The notes beneath the pieces are model-generated. The model saw only the letters and a program-made list of their open reading frames with translations, did not search any database and was not told where the DNA came from. 64,000 nucleotides of DNA from Verrucomicrobiales bacterium (GTDB lineage: Bacteria > Verrucomicrobiota > Verrucomicrobiia > Verrucomicrobiales > DEV007), in contig JARGPI010000029.1 of the NCBI GenBank assembly GCA_029213005.1, positions 25,596 through 89,595 on the forward strand, read 5' to 3'. A program made the translations under genes and the position numbers. The stretch's first letter is position 1. Each line of letters starts with the position of its first letter. Positions 1 through 9,108 of the stretch are shown here, in pieces.

Positions 1-1
1 A

Positions 2-62
2 AGAAATCCTGACGGATTCCTCTACTTAGTTCAAGCCCGTAGAGGAATCCGTAAGGATTTCT
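2..62. terminator. 24-bp-stem hairpin followed by a T run
   Basis: Two arms, 2-25 and 39-62, are inverted copies with one mismatch around a 13-base loop. A run of eight T follows at about 69-76. The stem is long for an ordinary rho-independent terminator, so it could also be a small palindromic repeat. The gene it would terminate lies before the window. Confidence 0.45.
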
Positions 63-198
63 GTTCCGTTTTTTTTAATTAGATCCTGCGTTTCTCCTCC
101 GTGCTTGATGAAGAATTCCTTTCCGGTTTCAAGTTTTTGCCTCTTGCCATATTTCAAGGGCGAACGATGTAAGCGGCTTCACTTAACTTTGTGCTGCG

Positions 199-1497
199 AT
201 GAGCAAAAAACCGTCATTTAAAAAAGGAAATCCACGGGGCTGCGTCCTCGAATGTCTCATGGAGTGGGAAAACACTTCCACTTACGCGAACGAACTTCTC
301 GATCGCTACGCGGATTTTTATCAACTGAAGCCGGTGGATCGCGGTCTCGCCAAAGAGCTGCTCTTCGGGATGCTACGTCACCTCTACTTTCTCGACCAAA
401 TTATCAACGAGCTGCGCCAGAAAGGCTCTCTGAAACTTTCCGCCCAGTGTCTGCTCCGACTCGGTCTCTACCAGATCTTTAAAACCAAGATCGCTGATCA
501 CGCAGCGGTTAACGAAACGGTCTCTCTCGCAGCCAAACATGAAAGGGGACTGGTCAACGCCATCCTCCGAAATGCGATCCGCCAGCGCGATGAGCTGGAG
601 GAGAAATCAAAAAACTGGCCGCTGGATGATCGCTATTCTCATCCGGATTTTCTGATCGAGCGCTGGACAAAAAATTACGGCGAAGAAGCGGCCATTGCGC
701 TCTGCGAATGGAACAACACTCCGTCTCCGGTTTACGCCCGAATTCATGATGAGGAGGGCTATCATCAGCGATTGAACAGGGTACCGTCCGAAAGTGTACA
801 GGGTACAGTCGAGGATGGTACCGGGTACCGTCCCGAGCCGGTCGAGGAGTATCCGGAATTTGTGAAACTGCCGCCCGGAGCGGTTCCGGTGGAGTGGATT
901 GAATCGGGAACGATCTATATTCAGGATCCGAGCACATCGATTGCCTGCTGGTTGCTGGCACCGCAACCGGATGAAATGATCCTCGACGCTTGCGCCGCTC
1001 CCGGGGGAAAAACCGCACTGCTCGCTTCGATGGCGCCTTCGGGCACGAAAATTATCGCGACCGATTCGAACGAGTCGCGCCTAAAGCTGATGGAGGAAAA
1101 TTTTGCCCGCCTTCAAGTCGAAAATGTCGAGGTTCGGGAAATCGACTGGGCCCGCCCCACCTCCAAGCAGCTTCAGGATTTGCCGATGTTCGATGCGATT
1201 CTTCTCGATCTGCCCTGTTCGAATACCGGCGTGATGCGACGTCGCATCGACGTCAGGTGGCGTCTTCAGCCCGGCGATTTTCAGCAACTGGCGGCTCTGC
1301 AGCTCAAAATTCTGAAAAATGCCGTGCAGCAGCTCAAGCCTGATGGCCGGATCATTTTCAGCACCTGTTCGATCGATCCCGAGGAAAACCGGGAGTTGAT
1401 TGAGGCGAGCGGGCTGAAAATCGAAGAGGTTCGCGAGTGCCTCCCGTGGCGCGACGGCTTTGACGGAGCCTTTGCTGCCTGTCTTCGGCTTCATTGA
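199..1497 (+). CDS. rsmB: 16S rRNA (cytosine-C5)-methyltransferase, RsmB type
   Basis: SAM-dependent methyltransferase expected to methylate cytosine 967 (E. coli numbering) of 16S rRNA. A NusB-like RNA-binding domain covers roughly residues 10-150 and the NOL1/NOP2/Sun catalytic domain the remainder. Visible motifs are the SAM-binding DACAAPGGK (263-271), the PC motif with Cys340, and the catalytic STCS motif with Cys390. The 432-residue length is normal for the family. Residues about 194-214 are encoded by a copy of a dispersed palindromic repeat (TGTACAGGGTACA family) placed in frame in the linker between the two domains, so the frame and all catalytic motifs survive. The start at 199 gives the basic N-terminus MSKKPSFKKG; no strong Shine-Dalgarno sequence is evident, as for many genes here. 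It stands alone on the plus strand. Confidence 0.93.
   Translation: MSKKPSFKKGNPRGCVLECLMEWENTSTYANELLDRYADFYQLKPVDRGLAKELLFGMLRHLYFLDQIINELRQKGSLKLSAQCLLRLGLYQIFKTKIADHAAVNETVSLAAKHERGLVNAILRNAIRQRDELEEKSKNWPLDDRYSHPDFLIERWTKNYGEEAAIALCEWNNTPSPVYARIHDEEGYHQRLNRVPSESVQGTVEDGTGYRPEPVEEYPEFVKLPPGAVPVEWIESGTIYIQDPSTSIACWLLAPQPDEMILDACAAPGGKTALLASMAPSGTKIIATDSNESRLKLMEENFARLQVENVEVREIDWARPTSKQLQDLPMFDAILLDLPCSNTGVMRRRIDVRWRLQPGDFQQLAALQLKILKNAVQQLKPDGRIIFSTCSIDPEENRELIEASGLKIEEVRECLPWRDGFDGAFAACLRLH
781..837. repeat. dispersed palindromic repeat inside rsmB
   Basis: Contains TGTACAGGGTACA (about 795-807) flanked by GGTACC-type palindromes. On the reverse strand about 40 bases align almost base for base with the intergenic copy near 47202-47241; the differences lie mainly at palindrome centres, where CAGGG and CCCTG are exchanged. 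Other copies are near 15.9 and 30.1 kb. This copy is in frame within rsmB and contains no stop codon in that frame. Confidence 0.85.
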
Positions 1498-1553
1498 GGC
1501 TTGCTTAAGGTGGCGAATTTGCCTATTTTGAATGGAATAACACCTCTTTAGTC

Positions 1554-3005
1554 ATGAAGTCAGCAGCCCTTGGCATTTTCTCACTTATCGCCGTCCTAAT
1601 TTTCACCTTCACCCTCGGGTTTATCTGGACCGGAAGCGCCGGTGTGCAATACAAGCGTGTTGCGATGACGGGCGACCAGTCTACTGCCGTGATTCTTGAA
1701 GAATGGCGCAAAAACATGCAGGGAGAAGCCGAGGACGTCGACACCGAGGTGATGGATCAGGGCTACGGCGACATGAAAATGACCGGCGCCGGTAGCGGCG
1801 GAGGCGGTGACAATACGGTGATTTGGATCAATATCCCCGGATTCCGTGGTGACTACATCGAGCAGGCTGCTGCGGCGTTTATGCAGAAAATGGCGGACGA
1901 GGGTGCTGCCACCACTAGAATGCGACCTAACTTTCCCCCGGTGACCTATGCCGGGCATACCACCATGGCAACGGGGACGACGACGAATATCCACGGAATT
2001 CCGAGTGATGTCTTCCGGGTCGGGGGACCGGGCGGAACGATTGTCAATAGGCCGATGGATTCCTCTCTGCTTGAGGCTGAACCCATCTGGGAGACCGCGA
2101 CTCGTCAGGAGATGCCGACTTTGGTTCATGACTGGCCGCTGTCCCAGAATCAGACCGGCGAAAACAAGGCTGCCTACTTTCTCACTGAATTTGATCCCGA
2201 AGCAACCGACGAACAGCGTCTCGACCGTCTCTGGGAAGCCTGGACTTCTCATCAGGGAGATAAGAAATTGCGACTCCTGATGTGTCGTCTCGATGATATT
2301 CTGATGGCGGGCCGGATCAATGGTCCCCGGGCGGATGAAACTTATGAGGCCGTGAAAAAGACCGATGCTTTGTTGCAGGCCTTTGTCGAAAAAACCAAAG
2401 CAGCGTGGAGCAATTTGCGGGGCACCAAAGATGGTAATCTTGCGTTTCTGATTACCACTGACCACGGTCTGGCGGAGTTGGATAAAAACATCAATTTCAA
2501 GCAACTGATGGGGCCGGAGATTATGAACAATCTCGAAGTGGCGGCTCACGATGCCATCGCCCATCTCTACTTCAAAAATCTGCCCGAGGGCGCTGCGGAA
2601 GCGAATTTGCGGAAAGATCAGATCGATTCCGAGCTTAAGAAGCGGATTTATTTCCGGACTTACAAGCAGGAGGATCTCCCGTCGGATTGGAAGTATTCGT
2701 CTGCGGGCGGAAGAGTGGGTGACCGGGTGTTGGTTCTGAAGACCGGATTTGCCTTCTCAGATGTGGAGGCTGAGGAACCGGTTTTCAACCCGAGCGAGGG
2801 CGATGGATTTTACGGTGGCTTCGGGTATCCGGTTTCCGATTCGATCCGGATGTCTGGTCAGGTCATTTTGTGGGGTTATCCTCAGCAGGTTTCGTATGGT
2901 GACATGGGCGAGATCGATCAAACCGTGTTTCACAGTACCGTCTGCAAGTTGTTGAAAATAAAAACTTCCGAGAAGGCCTCCGATAAGACCTTGAGTCTTC
3001 AGTAG
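1554..3005 (+). CDS. exported type I phosphodiesterase / alkaline phosphatase superfamily protein
   Basis: Belongs to the nucleotide pyrophosphatase/phosphodiesterase branch of the alkaline phosphatase fold. An N-terminal hydrophobic segment (residues 8-27) should export or anchor it. The nucleophile region PPVTYAGHTTMATG followed by NIHGIP matches the family, and the metal-binding TTDHG motif is present further on. The first metal ligand appears to be missing: where relatives read I-x-I-D-G-x-R, this protein reads INIPGFR, with Pro in place of Asp. It may be catalytically weak, use a different metal geometry, or have become a binding protein. Length 483 residues. A strong terminator follows directly, so it is probably a single-gene transcript. 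Substrate unknown. Confidence 0.8.
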   Translation: MKSAALGIFSLIAVLIFTFTLGFIWTGSAGVQYKRVAMTGDQSTAVILEEWRKNMQGEAEDVDTEVMDQGYGDMKMTGAGSGGGGDNTVIWINIPGFRGDYIEQAAAAFMQKMADEGAATTRMRPNFPPVTYAGHTTMATGTTTNIHGIPSDVFRVGGPGGTIVNRPMDSSLLEAEPIWETATRQEMPTLVHDWPLSQNQTGENKAAYFLTEFDPEATDEQRLDRLWEAWTSHQGDKKLRLLMCRLDDILMAGRINGPRADETYEAVKKTDALLQAFVEKTKAAWSNLRGTKDGNLAFLITTDHGLAELDKNINFKQLMGPEIMNNLEVAAHDAIAHLYFKNLPEGAAEANLRKDQIDSELKKRIYFRTYKQEDLPSDWKYSSAGGRVGDRVLVLKTGFAFSDVEAEEPVFNPSEGDGFYGGFGYPVSDSIRMSGQVILWGYPQQVSYGDMGEIDQTVFHSTVCKLLKIKTSEKASDKTLSLQ

Positions 3006-3028
3006 AAACTCTTTACCCTTATAACTGC

Positions 3029-3064
3029 AAAACCCGTTCCGATTAGTTTCGGAACGGGTTTTTA
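3029..3064 (+). terminator. rho-independent terminator
   Basis: The 12-bp arms AACCCGTTCCGA and TCGGAACGGGTT enclose a six-base loop and run into a T stretch, 24 bases after the phosphodiesterase-family stop codon. The flanking A and T runs could allow it to work in both directions. Confidence 0.9.
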
Positions 3065-3318
3065 CGTTTTGGGGGAGGGCGTTTTTTCAGTAGGGGCTAC
3101 GTTCGGGGGAAAGAAGTGGTGAGAGAGTTGCGGGTTTCTTGCTGGTCTGTTTGTGTTGTAAATTATCCGATGATTCGGATGAGATGCGGTATGCCAGTAG
3201 GACGTTGGGTACAGAATTTTATGCAGAAGTCTTTGCTTTTATTATTTTACCAGTGTCGGTTTGACAGAAATTAGGAAAACTGGCTTTTTCTTCACCAAGC
3301 TGTTAGAAATTCTCGCAA
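3065..3318. other. intergenic stretch, nothing recognised
   Basis: Between the terminator and the transporter start. I see no conserved repeat, RNA gene or credible small coding frame. It presumably holds the transporter promoter, but no clear -35/-10 pair can be supported. Confidence 0.5.
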
Positions 3319-5208
3319 ATGTCGAAAAAAGAACACCGAACCACACCGTGGCCTTCGCGGGAAATGCCACCGGGAATCCCCTACATTATCGGAAACGAAG
3401 CAGCGGAGCGTTTCAGCTTCTATGGGATGCGGACGATCCTCACCATCTTTATGGTGAAATATCTGTGGCTGATGGGAGACCGGGCCGGAATTCCGATGAC
3501 GGATGCCGAAGCGAGCGAGAAGTTCCACATGTTCGCCGGTTTTGTCTATCTGACTCCCTTTCTCGGCGCCATGCTCGCGGATTTCTTCTTCGGGAAATAC
3601 CGTGTCATCATTTGGTTATCTCTGGTGTATTGCCTCGGGCATGCCGCTCTCGCCATGATGGGTTTCGTCGGAAAATCCGAGGTCTGGCTGTCGCTCGGGT
3701 TGTGGCTCATCATCTTCGGTTCGGGAGGCATCAAGCCCTGTGTCTCCGCACACGTCGGTGACCAGTTCGGCGCCCAAAATCAGCACCTGTTGTCGAAGAT
3801 CTTTAACTGGTTCTATTTCTCGATCAATCTAGGTGCGTTTGTTTCCTCGCTGCTGACTCCGTGGTTACTGGAGTGGTATGGACCACACTGGGCTTTTGGT
3901 ATTCCGGGAGTGCTGATGCTGATCGCCACGATTTTCTTCTGGGCGGGGCGTCACAAATTTGTGCATATCCCGGCCAAGGGGCGCGGGGTTTTCAAGGACC
4001 TGGGTAGTAAAGAGGGATTGCTCGCGCTCGGGAAGCTCTGCATTCTCTACTTTTTCATTGCGATATTCTGGGCGCTGTATGATCAGACCGGGTCGTCCTG
4101 GGTGATTCAGGCCGAGGACATGAACCGGGAGTTGTTTGGGATCAACTGGCTGTCGAGTCAGATACAGGCAATCAATCCGATTTTGATTCTTACCTTCATT
4201 CCACTTTTCACTCTGGTCCTCTATCCACTGGTGGACCGCTTTTTCACCCTCACTCCGCTCCGGAAGATCAGTATCGGGCTTTATGTGATGGTGATTGCCT
4301 TCGGACTGGTCGCGGTCGCTCAGGAGAAAATTGATGCGGGGCTTCGACCGTCTATTTTGTGGCAGATCTTTGCCTACATTGTAATCACTTCGTCGGAGAT
4401 CATGGTTTCCATTGTGGGGCTGGAGTTCAGTTATAAACATGCGCCGCGGTCTTTAAAATCATTTGTGATGGCGCTGTTTTTCGGAGCGGTTTTCTTCGGG
4501 AATATTCTCACCGCGCGGGTCAATCATTTTATCCAGGTGGAGGCTCCGGCTGTGGTGGACTGGGAGACTGCGACGGCCACCGAAAAGCGCTTTGCGGGTT
4601 TTGATGGAAAGGAAGGCACCCTGGATGATATCGTGGCGTATCGCGATGCGGAACTGGACTTTGCCGGGAAAGCGGAACTGCAGGGGCTCGTGGAAAAACT
4701 CAGTGCCGCGATTGAAGCCAATGGCTATGCCTCTCTGGATGCCACAACCGGTGGTGAACTGACCGCTCAGGTCATGGATCCCTGGGGGAATCCCTACCGG
4801 TATTCGCTGGTCAACGGGCGCCAGAGCCGGATCACCTCCACGGGACCCGATCAAACCTACATGACCGAATGGGATCAGGGCGTTGTTGTGAAAATCAATG
4901 TACCGGAAGCTGAGACGGAACCGGGAGCGATAGGTAAAGTCCTCGCGAAACTTCATCCCGCCGAGCCGTGGATTGAGAGCCGGAAGCGGGAGTTGGGTAT
5001 TCAAACCAAGGCAGAAATGACAGAGACCGGTCCCACCGTGACCACGAGCTATTTTGTCGGGGGACAGACCAAGCTCGAGGGCGCATCGTATTTTTGGTTC
5101 TTCACCAAACTGATGCTCGGGGCGGCGATTCTCTTTATGTTTGTCGCGATGGTCTACAAGCCTAAAGCCTATCTCTATGAAGATGGCGAGGACAGCCTAT
5201 CATCTTGA
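3319..5208 (+). CDS. POT/PTR2 family proton-coupled peptide transporter with an extra C-terminal domain
   Basis: Proton-dependent oligopeptide transporter of the inner membrane (major facilitator superfamily). The first PTR2 signature is seen as ERFSFYG near residue 31, and the second as FYFSINLGAF in the middle of the N-terminal bundle. About a dozen hydrophobic helices follow. At 629 residues it is longer than the usual bacterial members (about 450-500). The excess is a hydrophilic block, about residues 415-590, inserted before the last membrane helix. That block contains MDPWGNPYRYSLVNGR and a following TSTGPDQ, resembling the C-terminal calcium-binding end of type II secretion major pseudopilins (GspG). 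The ATG at 3319 puts the PTR2 signature at the normal distance from the N-terminus. Di- and tripeptide import is the family function; the added domain's role is unknown. Confidence 0.88.
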   Translation: MSKKEHRTTPWPSREMPPGIPYIIGNEAAERFSFYGMRTILTIFMVKYLWLMGDRAGIPMTDAEASEKFHMFAGFVYLTPFLGAMLADFFFGKYRVIIWLSLVYCLGHAALAMMGFVGKSEVWLSLGLWLIIFGSGGIKPCVSAHVGDQFGAQNQHLLSKIFNWFYFSINLGAFVSSLLTPWLLEWYGPHWAFGIPGVLMLIATIFFWAGRHKFVHIPAKGRGVFKDLGSKEGLLALGKLCILYFFIAIFWALYDQTGSSWVIQAEDMNRELFGINWLSSQIQAINPILILTFIPLFTLVLYPLVDRFFTLTPLRKISIGLYVMVIAFGLVAVAQEKIDAGLRPSILWQIFAYIVITSSEIMVSIVGLEFSYKHAPRSLKSFVMALFFGAVFFGNILTARVNHFIQVEAPAVVDWETATATEKRFAGFDGKEGTLDDIVAYRDAELDFAGKAELQGLVEKLSAAIEANGYASLDATTGGELTAQVMDPWGNPYRYSLVNGRQSRITSTGPDQTYMTEWDQGVVVKINVPEAETEPGAIGKVLAKLHPAEPWIESRKRELGIQTKAEMTETGPTVTTSYFVGGQTKLEGASYFWFFTKLMLGAAILFMFVAMVYKPKAYLYEDGEDSLSS

Positions 5209-5245
5209 CGACTGTCCTATTTGAGGATTCGTTTGGTTCAGGAAT

Positions 5246-6931
5246 ATGATCAGGTTACCTATTTACTCTCTTTTTTCCCTGTGGTTGGTGGCCTTGATTG
5301 GTCCTGCCTCGGGGCAGGTGAAAATCCCAAGCTTCAATTTCGATAACTTTTCCCCGGGGACGAAAATCTCGATCAACCAGGTCGAGACGACTGATTTTCC
5401 AAGGGTGAAACTGTTCGCCACGGTTTCACGAGGTGGGTTGCCCCTCGGTGGATTGACGGCGGAGAACTTCCGGGTTCGGGAGAACGAAGCGGATCAGGCC
5501 CCGATCAAAGTCTTTGTCCAGCGGGATGCTATCTCCTCCGTCTTACTCCTTGATGTGAGCGGTTCGATGAAAGGCGCGATCGACGACGTAAAAGTCGCTG
5601 CAATTGCATTCCTCAAAACACTCGAAGAGAAGGACCGCGTTCAGGTGGTGACCTTTCACGAGCGGATCGACACGATTTATCCGCTGGGAAGTGATTTTGC
5701 TGCTGCAGAGCGAGCCATCCTGAAAATCCGTCATCGGGGGGACACCGCTCTTTACGATGGAGTTTACAGCGCGGTCAGTGCGATTCGAGATATCCCGGGC
5801 CGCCGCGCGGTGGTTGTTCTGAGCGATGGAGTTGATGACGATGGTTTTGGCAATCAGTTGAGCAAAAGGGACCTCGACGAGCCGCTTATGCTTGGGATCC
5901 AAAGTAATATTCCGCTTTATACGGTAGGCCTCGGGTCGCAAATGGACGCTGGAATTCTGAAAACGCTGGCCGGAACCACCGGGGCTGAATATGCCAACGC
6001 TCCGACCCGGTCTGAGTTGGAGGCGCTGTATGCCAGAATCGGACAACAACTTTCCAGTCAGTACGCCGTCGAGTACACGACTGCCAGCCCGCTCGAAGGT
6101 GGTCTTCGCGAGGTGAAACTGGATTTTGTGATCCCGAGTCGGAAACCCTATGCGGCACCGAACCCGGTCACCGATGATGCAGGAAGGGTAATCTCTTATG
6201 AAGCACCGAAGCTCTCGGATGAGGACATCGGGAGATTGGCAAAGATGGCCGGCGTTGGAAAATTCGCGAAAGAGAACAAAATCAAACCGCTCGCGAAATT
6301 TATCGAAGAGATTCCCGATCAATGGCCCGACCAAATTCCGGTTTATCAAAAAGCGGATCAATTGAAAGCGGGGGAGGACGACAACAGAAAATCCTTTTCC
6401 TTCAACGCACCGGAAAAAGCGGACGATTTTATCAGCTCGTATAAAAAAATCATCGGTGACGAAGAGTGGTCGATACAAAGCCAGACCAAGGCCGGAAATA
6501 TCGCGATTGTAAAGGCCTACAAAGGTCAGTCGGAGATGACGATCGGGATTCAGGGAGGAGAAGACCGGAGTCAGGTGACGGTGGAATATGATCTGCCTGC
6601 TTCGGAACCGATTTTGGTCGATAAAAACAGTTCCAATCAAATCATCGCAGCAGACGGGCGCGACGTGGTGATCGAAGCGCAGGATGGAGTGATCATCGTC
6701 AGTGGCGGCTGCGGAAAACTGACGATCAAGGGCGGGAAAAATCAGGTGCAGTGCGATGTTGTAAAGGAGGTCGAAATTATCGGCAACGGGAACATTCTTA
6801 TCGCTGGCTCTCTCGGAAAGGGGGCCATCACCGGGGACAACAATGAAGTGGCGTGGGGCAGCGGTCTCGACGGACTCGATCCTGGGGTGACGACGGATGG
6901 ATCGGATAACAAAGTGATGGAGTTAGAATAA
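5246..6931 (+). CDS. exported VWA-domain protein with a C-terminal DUF3060-like repeat domain
   Basis: Begins with a signal peptide (residues 1-23, ending near ASGQ). A von Willebrand factor A domain follows, with the metal-ion-dependent adhesion motif DVSGSMKG near residue 100 and the later DGVDDDG. The region around 180-290 resembles VWFA-related periplasmic proteins. The last 100 residues contain repeated short beta units with N-Q or G-N-N patterns (KGGKNQVQC, GDNNEVAW), as in DUF3060 proteins. Likely a periplasmic or surface binding protein; ligand unknown. It starts the plus-strand run VWA, ltaE, DAHP synthase, murI. The gap to ltaE is seven bases, so co-transcription is likely although no functional link is obvious. 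Confidence 0.82.
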   Translation: MIRLPIYSLFSLWLVALIGPASGQVKIPSFNFDNFSPGTKISINQVETTDFPRVKLFATVSRGGLPLGGLTAENFRVRENEADQAPIKVFVQRDAISSVLLLDVSGSMKGAIDDVKVAAIAFLKTLEEKDRVQVVTFHERIDTIYPLGSDFAAAERAILKIRHRGDTALYDGVYSAVSAIRDIPGRRAVVVLSDGVDDDGFGNQLSKRDLDEPLMLGIQSNIPLYTVGLGSQMDAGILKTLAGTTGAEYANAPTRSELEALYARIGQQLSSQYAVEYTTASPLEGGLREVKLDFVIPSRKPYAAPNPVTDDAGRVISYEAPKLSDEDIGRLAKMAGVGKFAKENKIKPLAKFIEEIPDQWPDQIPVYQKADQLKAGEDDNRKSFSFNAPEKADDFISSYKKIIGDEEWSIQSQTKAGNIAIVKAYKGQSEMTIGIQGGEDRSQVTVEYDLPASEPILVDKNSSNQIIAADGRDVVIEAQDGVIIVSGGCGKLTIKGGKNQVQCDVVKEVEIIGNGNILIAGSLGKGAITGDNNEVAWGSGLDGLDPGVTTDGSDNKVMELE

Positions 6932-6938
6932 AACGGTG

Positions 6939-7967
6939 ATGATCGATCTCAGAAGCGATACGGTGACAAAACCCACCCCGGAAATGCGACAGGCCATGTT
7001 CGAGGCCGAAGTCGGGGACGACGTGATGGGGGAAGACCCCACCGTAAATCAGCTCGAGGCGCGGGTGGCCGGGTTATTGGGTAAAGAAGCCGCCCTTTTC
7101 ACCTGCAGTGCCACCCAGGGAAATCAAATCGCAATCCGGGTGCACTGTTCCCCGGGCGACGAACTGCTGATTAATTCCACCGGGCATATCGGTCTTTTCG
7201 AGGCCGGAGGGCCGGCCGTGATCAGCGGCGTGACCGTTCGGAAACTCGACGCGCCCCGGGGCATGCTTGAGGTGTCCGATCTCGAAGATGCTCTGTGGCC
7301 GGACGATCCCCATTTCACCCGTTCGCGGCTCGTATGTCTCGAAAATACCACTAACATGGGTGGCGGTTTTGCCTATCCGCTTCAGCAGATGGAATCGGTT
7401 TCAAAATGGGCGTTGGAAAAGGGACTGAAACGTCATCTCGACGGGGCGCGTTTCTTTCACGCAACCGTTTCGAAAGGGTATGCTCCTGCAGACGCCGCCT
7501 CGTGTTTTGATACCGTGAATCTCTGCTTCAGCAAAGGGCTGGGTTGCCCGATGGGGGCCGTGCTGGCAGGGACCGCTGAGGACATCCACCAGGCCCGACG
7601 GGTTCGCAAAATGTTGGGGGGAGGCTGCCGTCAGGTCGGTTTCGCTGCCGTTGCTATGCTTTATGCCCTCGATCATCACGTTGATCGTCTGGTCGAAGAT
7701 CACGAAAAAGCGCGCCGTCTGGCTGAGGGGATTGCCGGAATCGAAGGGCTCAACTTGAGTTTTGGAGAACCCGAAACCAATATCGTATTTTTCGAAATTG
7801 CCGGGGAATTCGGTTCCGCAGTCGCGCTGCAAGCAGCTATGCTGGAACGGGGCGTCAAAATCGGATGTTCCGGAAAACAGCGGATCAGAGCGGTGACGCA
7901 TCTCGATGTTTCAATGGAGGAAATATCTGAAGTCGTCAGTGCTTTGAAAGAATGTCTAAGAAAATAA
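6939..7967 (+). CDS. ltaE: low-specificity L-threonine aldolase
   Basis: PLP-dependent enzyme of fold type I that cleaves L-threonine or L-allo-threonine to glycine and acetaldehyde. The N-terminus MIDLRSDTVTKPTPEMR is the classic family opening. GEDPTVNQLE and the glycine-rich CSATQGNQIA follow. The PLP-binding lysine lies in CFSKGLGCPMG near residue 199. About 342 residues, normal for the family. I prefer ATG 6939 over the adjacent in-frame GTG at 6936 because it gives the conserved N-terminus exactly. Only seven bases separate it from the VWA gene. Confidence 0.95.
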   Translation: MIDLRSDTVTKPTPEMRQAMFEAEVGDDVMGEDPTVNQLEARVAGLLGKEAALFTCSATQGNQIAIRVHCSPGDELLINSTGHIGLFEAGGPAVISGVTVRKLDAPRGMLEVSDLEDALWPDDPHFTRSRLVCLENTTNMGGGFAYPLQQMESVSKWALEKGLKRHLDGARFFHATVSKGYAPADAASCFDTVNLCFSKGLGCPMGAVLAGTAEDIHQARRVRKMLGGGCRQVGFAAVAMLYALDHHVDRLVEDHEKARRLAEGIAGIEGLNLSFGEPETNIVFFEIAGEFGSAVALQAAMLERGVKIGCSGKQRIRAVTHLDVSMEEISEVVSALKECLRK

Positions 7968-8027
7968 ACGGAAGAACGACGTTTTTTCACTTTCCCGCTT
8001 GTGCAATTACCCCGTTATTCGTCGCTC

Positions 8028-9101
8028 ATGAAGAAAGCAATTACTGATGATCTGAGGATCGATAGTCTCAGACAATTGATCGCGCCAATCGTCCTGATGG
8101 AACAATTACCGATGTCCCGTCAGGCTGCCGATCTTATTTCAAAATCCCGCAAGCAGTGTGAAGAGATTCTCTCCGGACAAAATGACCGGGTTCTCGCCGT
8201 GGTCGGCCCCTGCTCGATTCATGATATCAAAGCCGCTAAAGAATACGCCGAGCGGCTCAAAGAACTTCAGGCCAAAGTGGAAGACGACGTGCTTCTCGTA
8301 ATGCGGGTTTATTTTGAAAAACCAAGGACGACGGTCGGTTGGAAGGGTCTCATCAACGATCCGCTCATGGATGAGTCTTACCAGATTAACAAAGGCCTCA
8401 CCATCGCCCGGAAGTTGCTGCTGGATCTGGCTGATATGGGCGTTCCGTCAGGCACTGAATTTCTCGATACGATCAGCCCTCAATACATCGCTGACGCAGT
8501 AGCCTGGGGAGCGATCGGAGCCCGGACTACAGAAAGTCAGATCCACCGCGAGCTGGCCAGTGGGCTGAGCATGCCGGTTGGATTCAAAAACGGAACGGGC
8601 GGAAATTTCCAGATTGCGATCGATGCCATCATGGCGGCGCAACAACCCCACCGTTTTCTCTCCGTGACAAAATCAGGCGATTCCGCGATCGTCGCCACCA
8701 AAGGCAATGAAAGCTGCCACATCATTTTACGGGGCGGAAAAACCGGCCCCAATTTCGATGCGAAAAGTGTCGCAGAAGTCCGTTCCGCTCTTGAAGCGAA
8801 AGGACAGGATCCCTGCATCATGCTCGACTGTTCCCACGCCAACAGCGAAAAAGACTACCGGAACCAACCGAAGGTCTGCAAAAATATTGCGGATCAGATT
8901 GGAGATGGCGATACCTCAATCCGGGCGCTGATGATCGAGAGTCACCTCAACGAAGGCAACCAGAAAGGATCCTCCGATCTGGACAGTCTGGAGTATGGCG
9001 TCAGCATCACCGATTCCTGTGTCAACTGGGAGACGACGGTTGAGATGATCGAAGACCTTGCCAAAGGAGTGCGCAAGCGTCGGGCCACCTTCATTGCCTG
9101 A
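8028..9101 (+). CDS. 3-deoxy-7-phosphoheptulonate (DAHP) synthase, class I
   Basis: First enzyme of the shikimate pathway, condensing phosphoenolpyruvate with erythrose 4-phosphate. It is of the E. coli AroF/AroG/AroH type: VVGPCSIHD, MRVYFEKPRTTVGWKG, the metal and substrate motif GARTTESQIHRE, and a C-terminal DCSHAN are all visible. About 357 residues, the usual length. An upstream in-frame GTG at 8001 would add nine residues that do not resemble the family; ATG 8028 gives MKKAITDDLRI, matching relatives. The N-terminal extension used for feedback inhibition by aromatic amino acids is present, but which amino acid acts cannot be read from sequence. murI follows after a seven-base gap. Confidence 0.93.
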   Translation: MKKAITDDLRIDSLRQLIAPIVLMEQLPMSRQAADLISKSRKQCEEILSGQNDRVLAVVGPCSIHDIKAAKEYAERLKELQAKVEDDVLLVMRVYFEKPRTTVGWKGLINDPLMDESYQINKGLTIARKLLLDLADMGVPSGTEFLDTISPQYIADAVAWGAIGARTTESQIHRELASGLSMPVGFKNGTGGNFQIAIDAIMAAQQPHRFLSVTKSGDSAIVATKGNESCHIILRGGKTGPNFDAKSVAEVRSALEAKGQDPCIMLDCSHANSEKDYRNQPKVCKNIADQIGDGDTSIRALMIESHLNEGNQKGSSDLDSLEYGVSITDSCVNWETTVEMIEDLAKGVRKRRATFIA

Positions 9102-9108
9102 TCCAATT

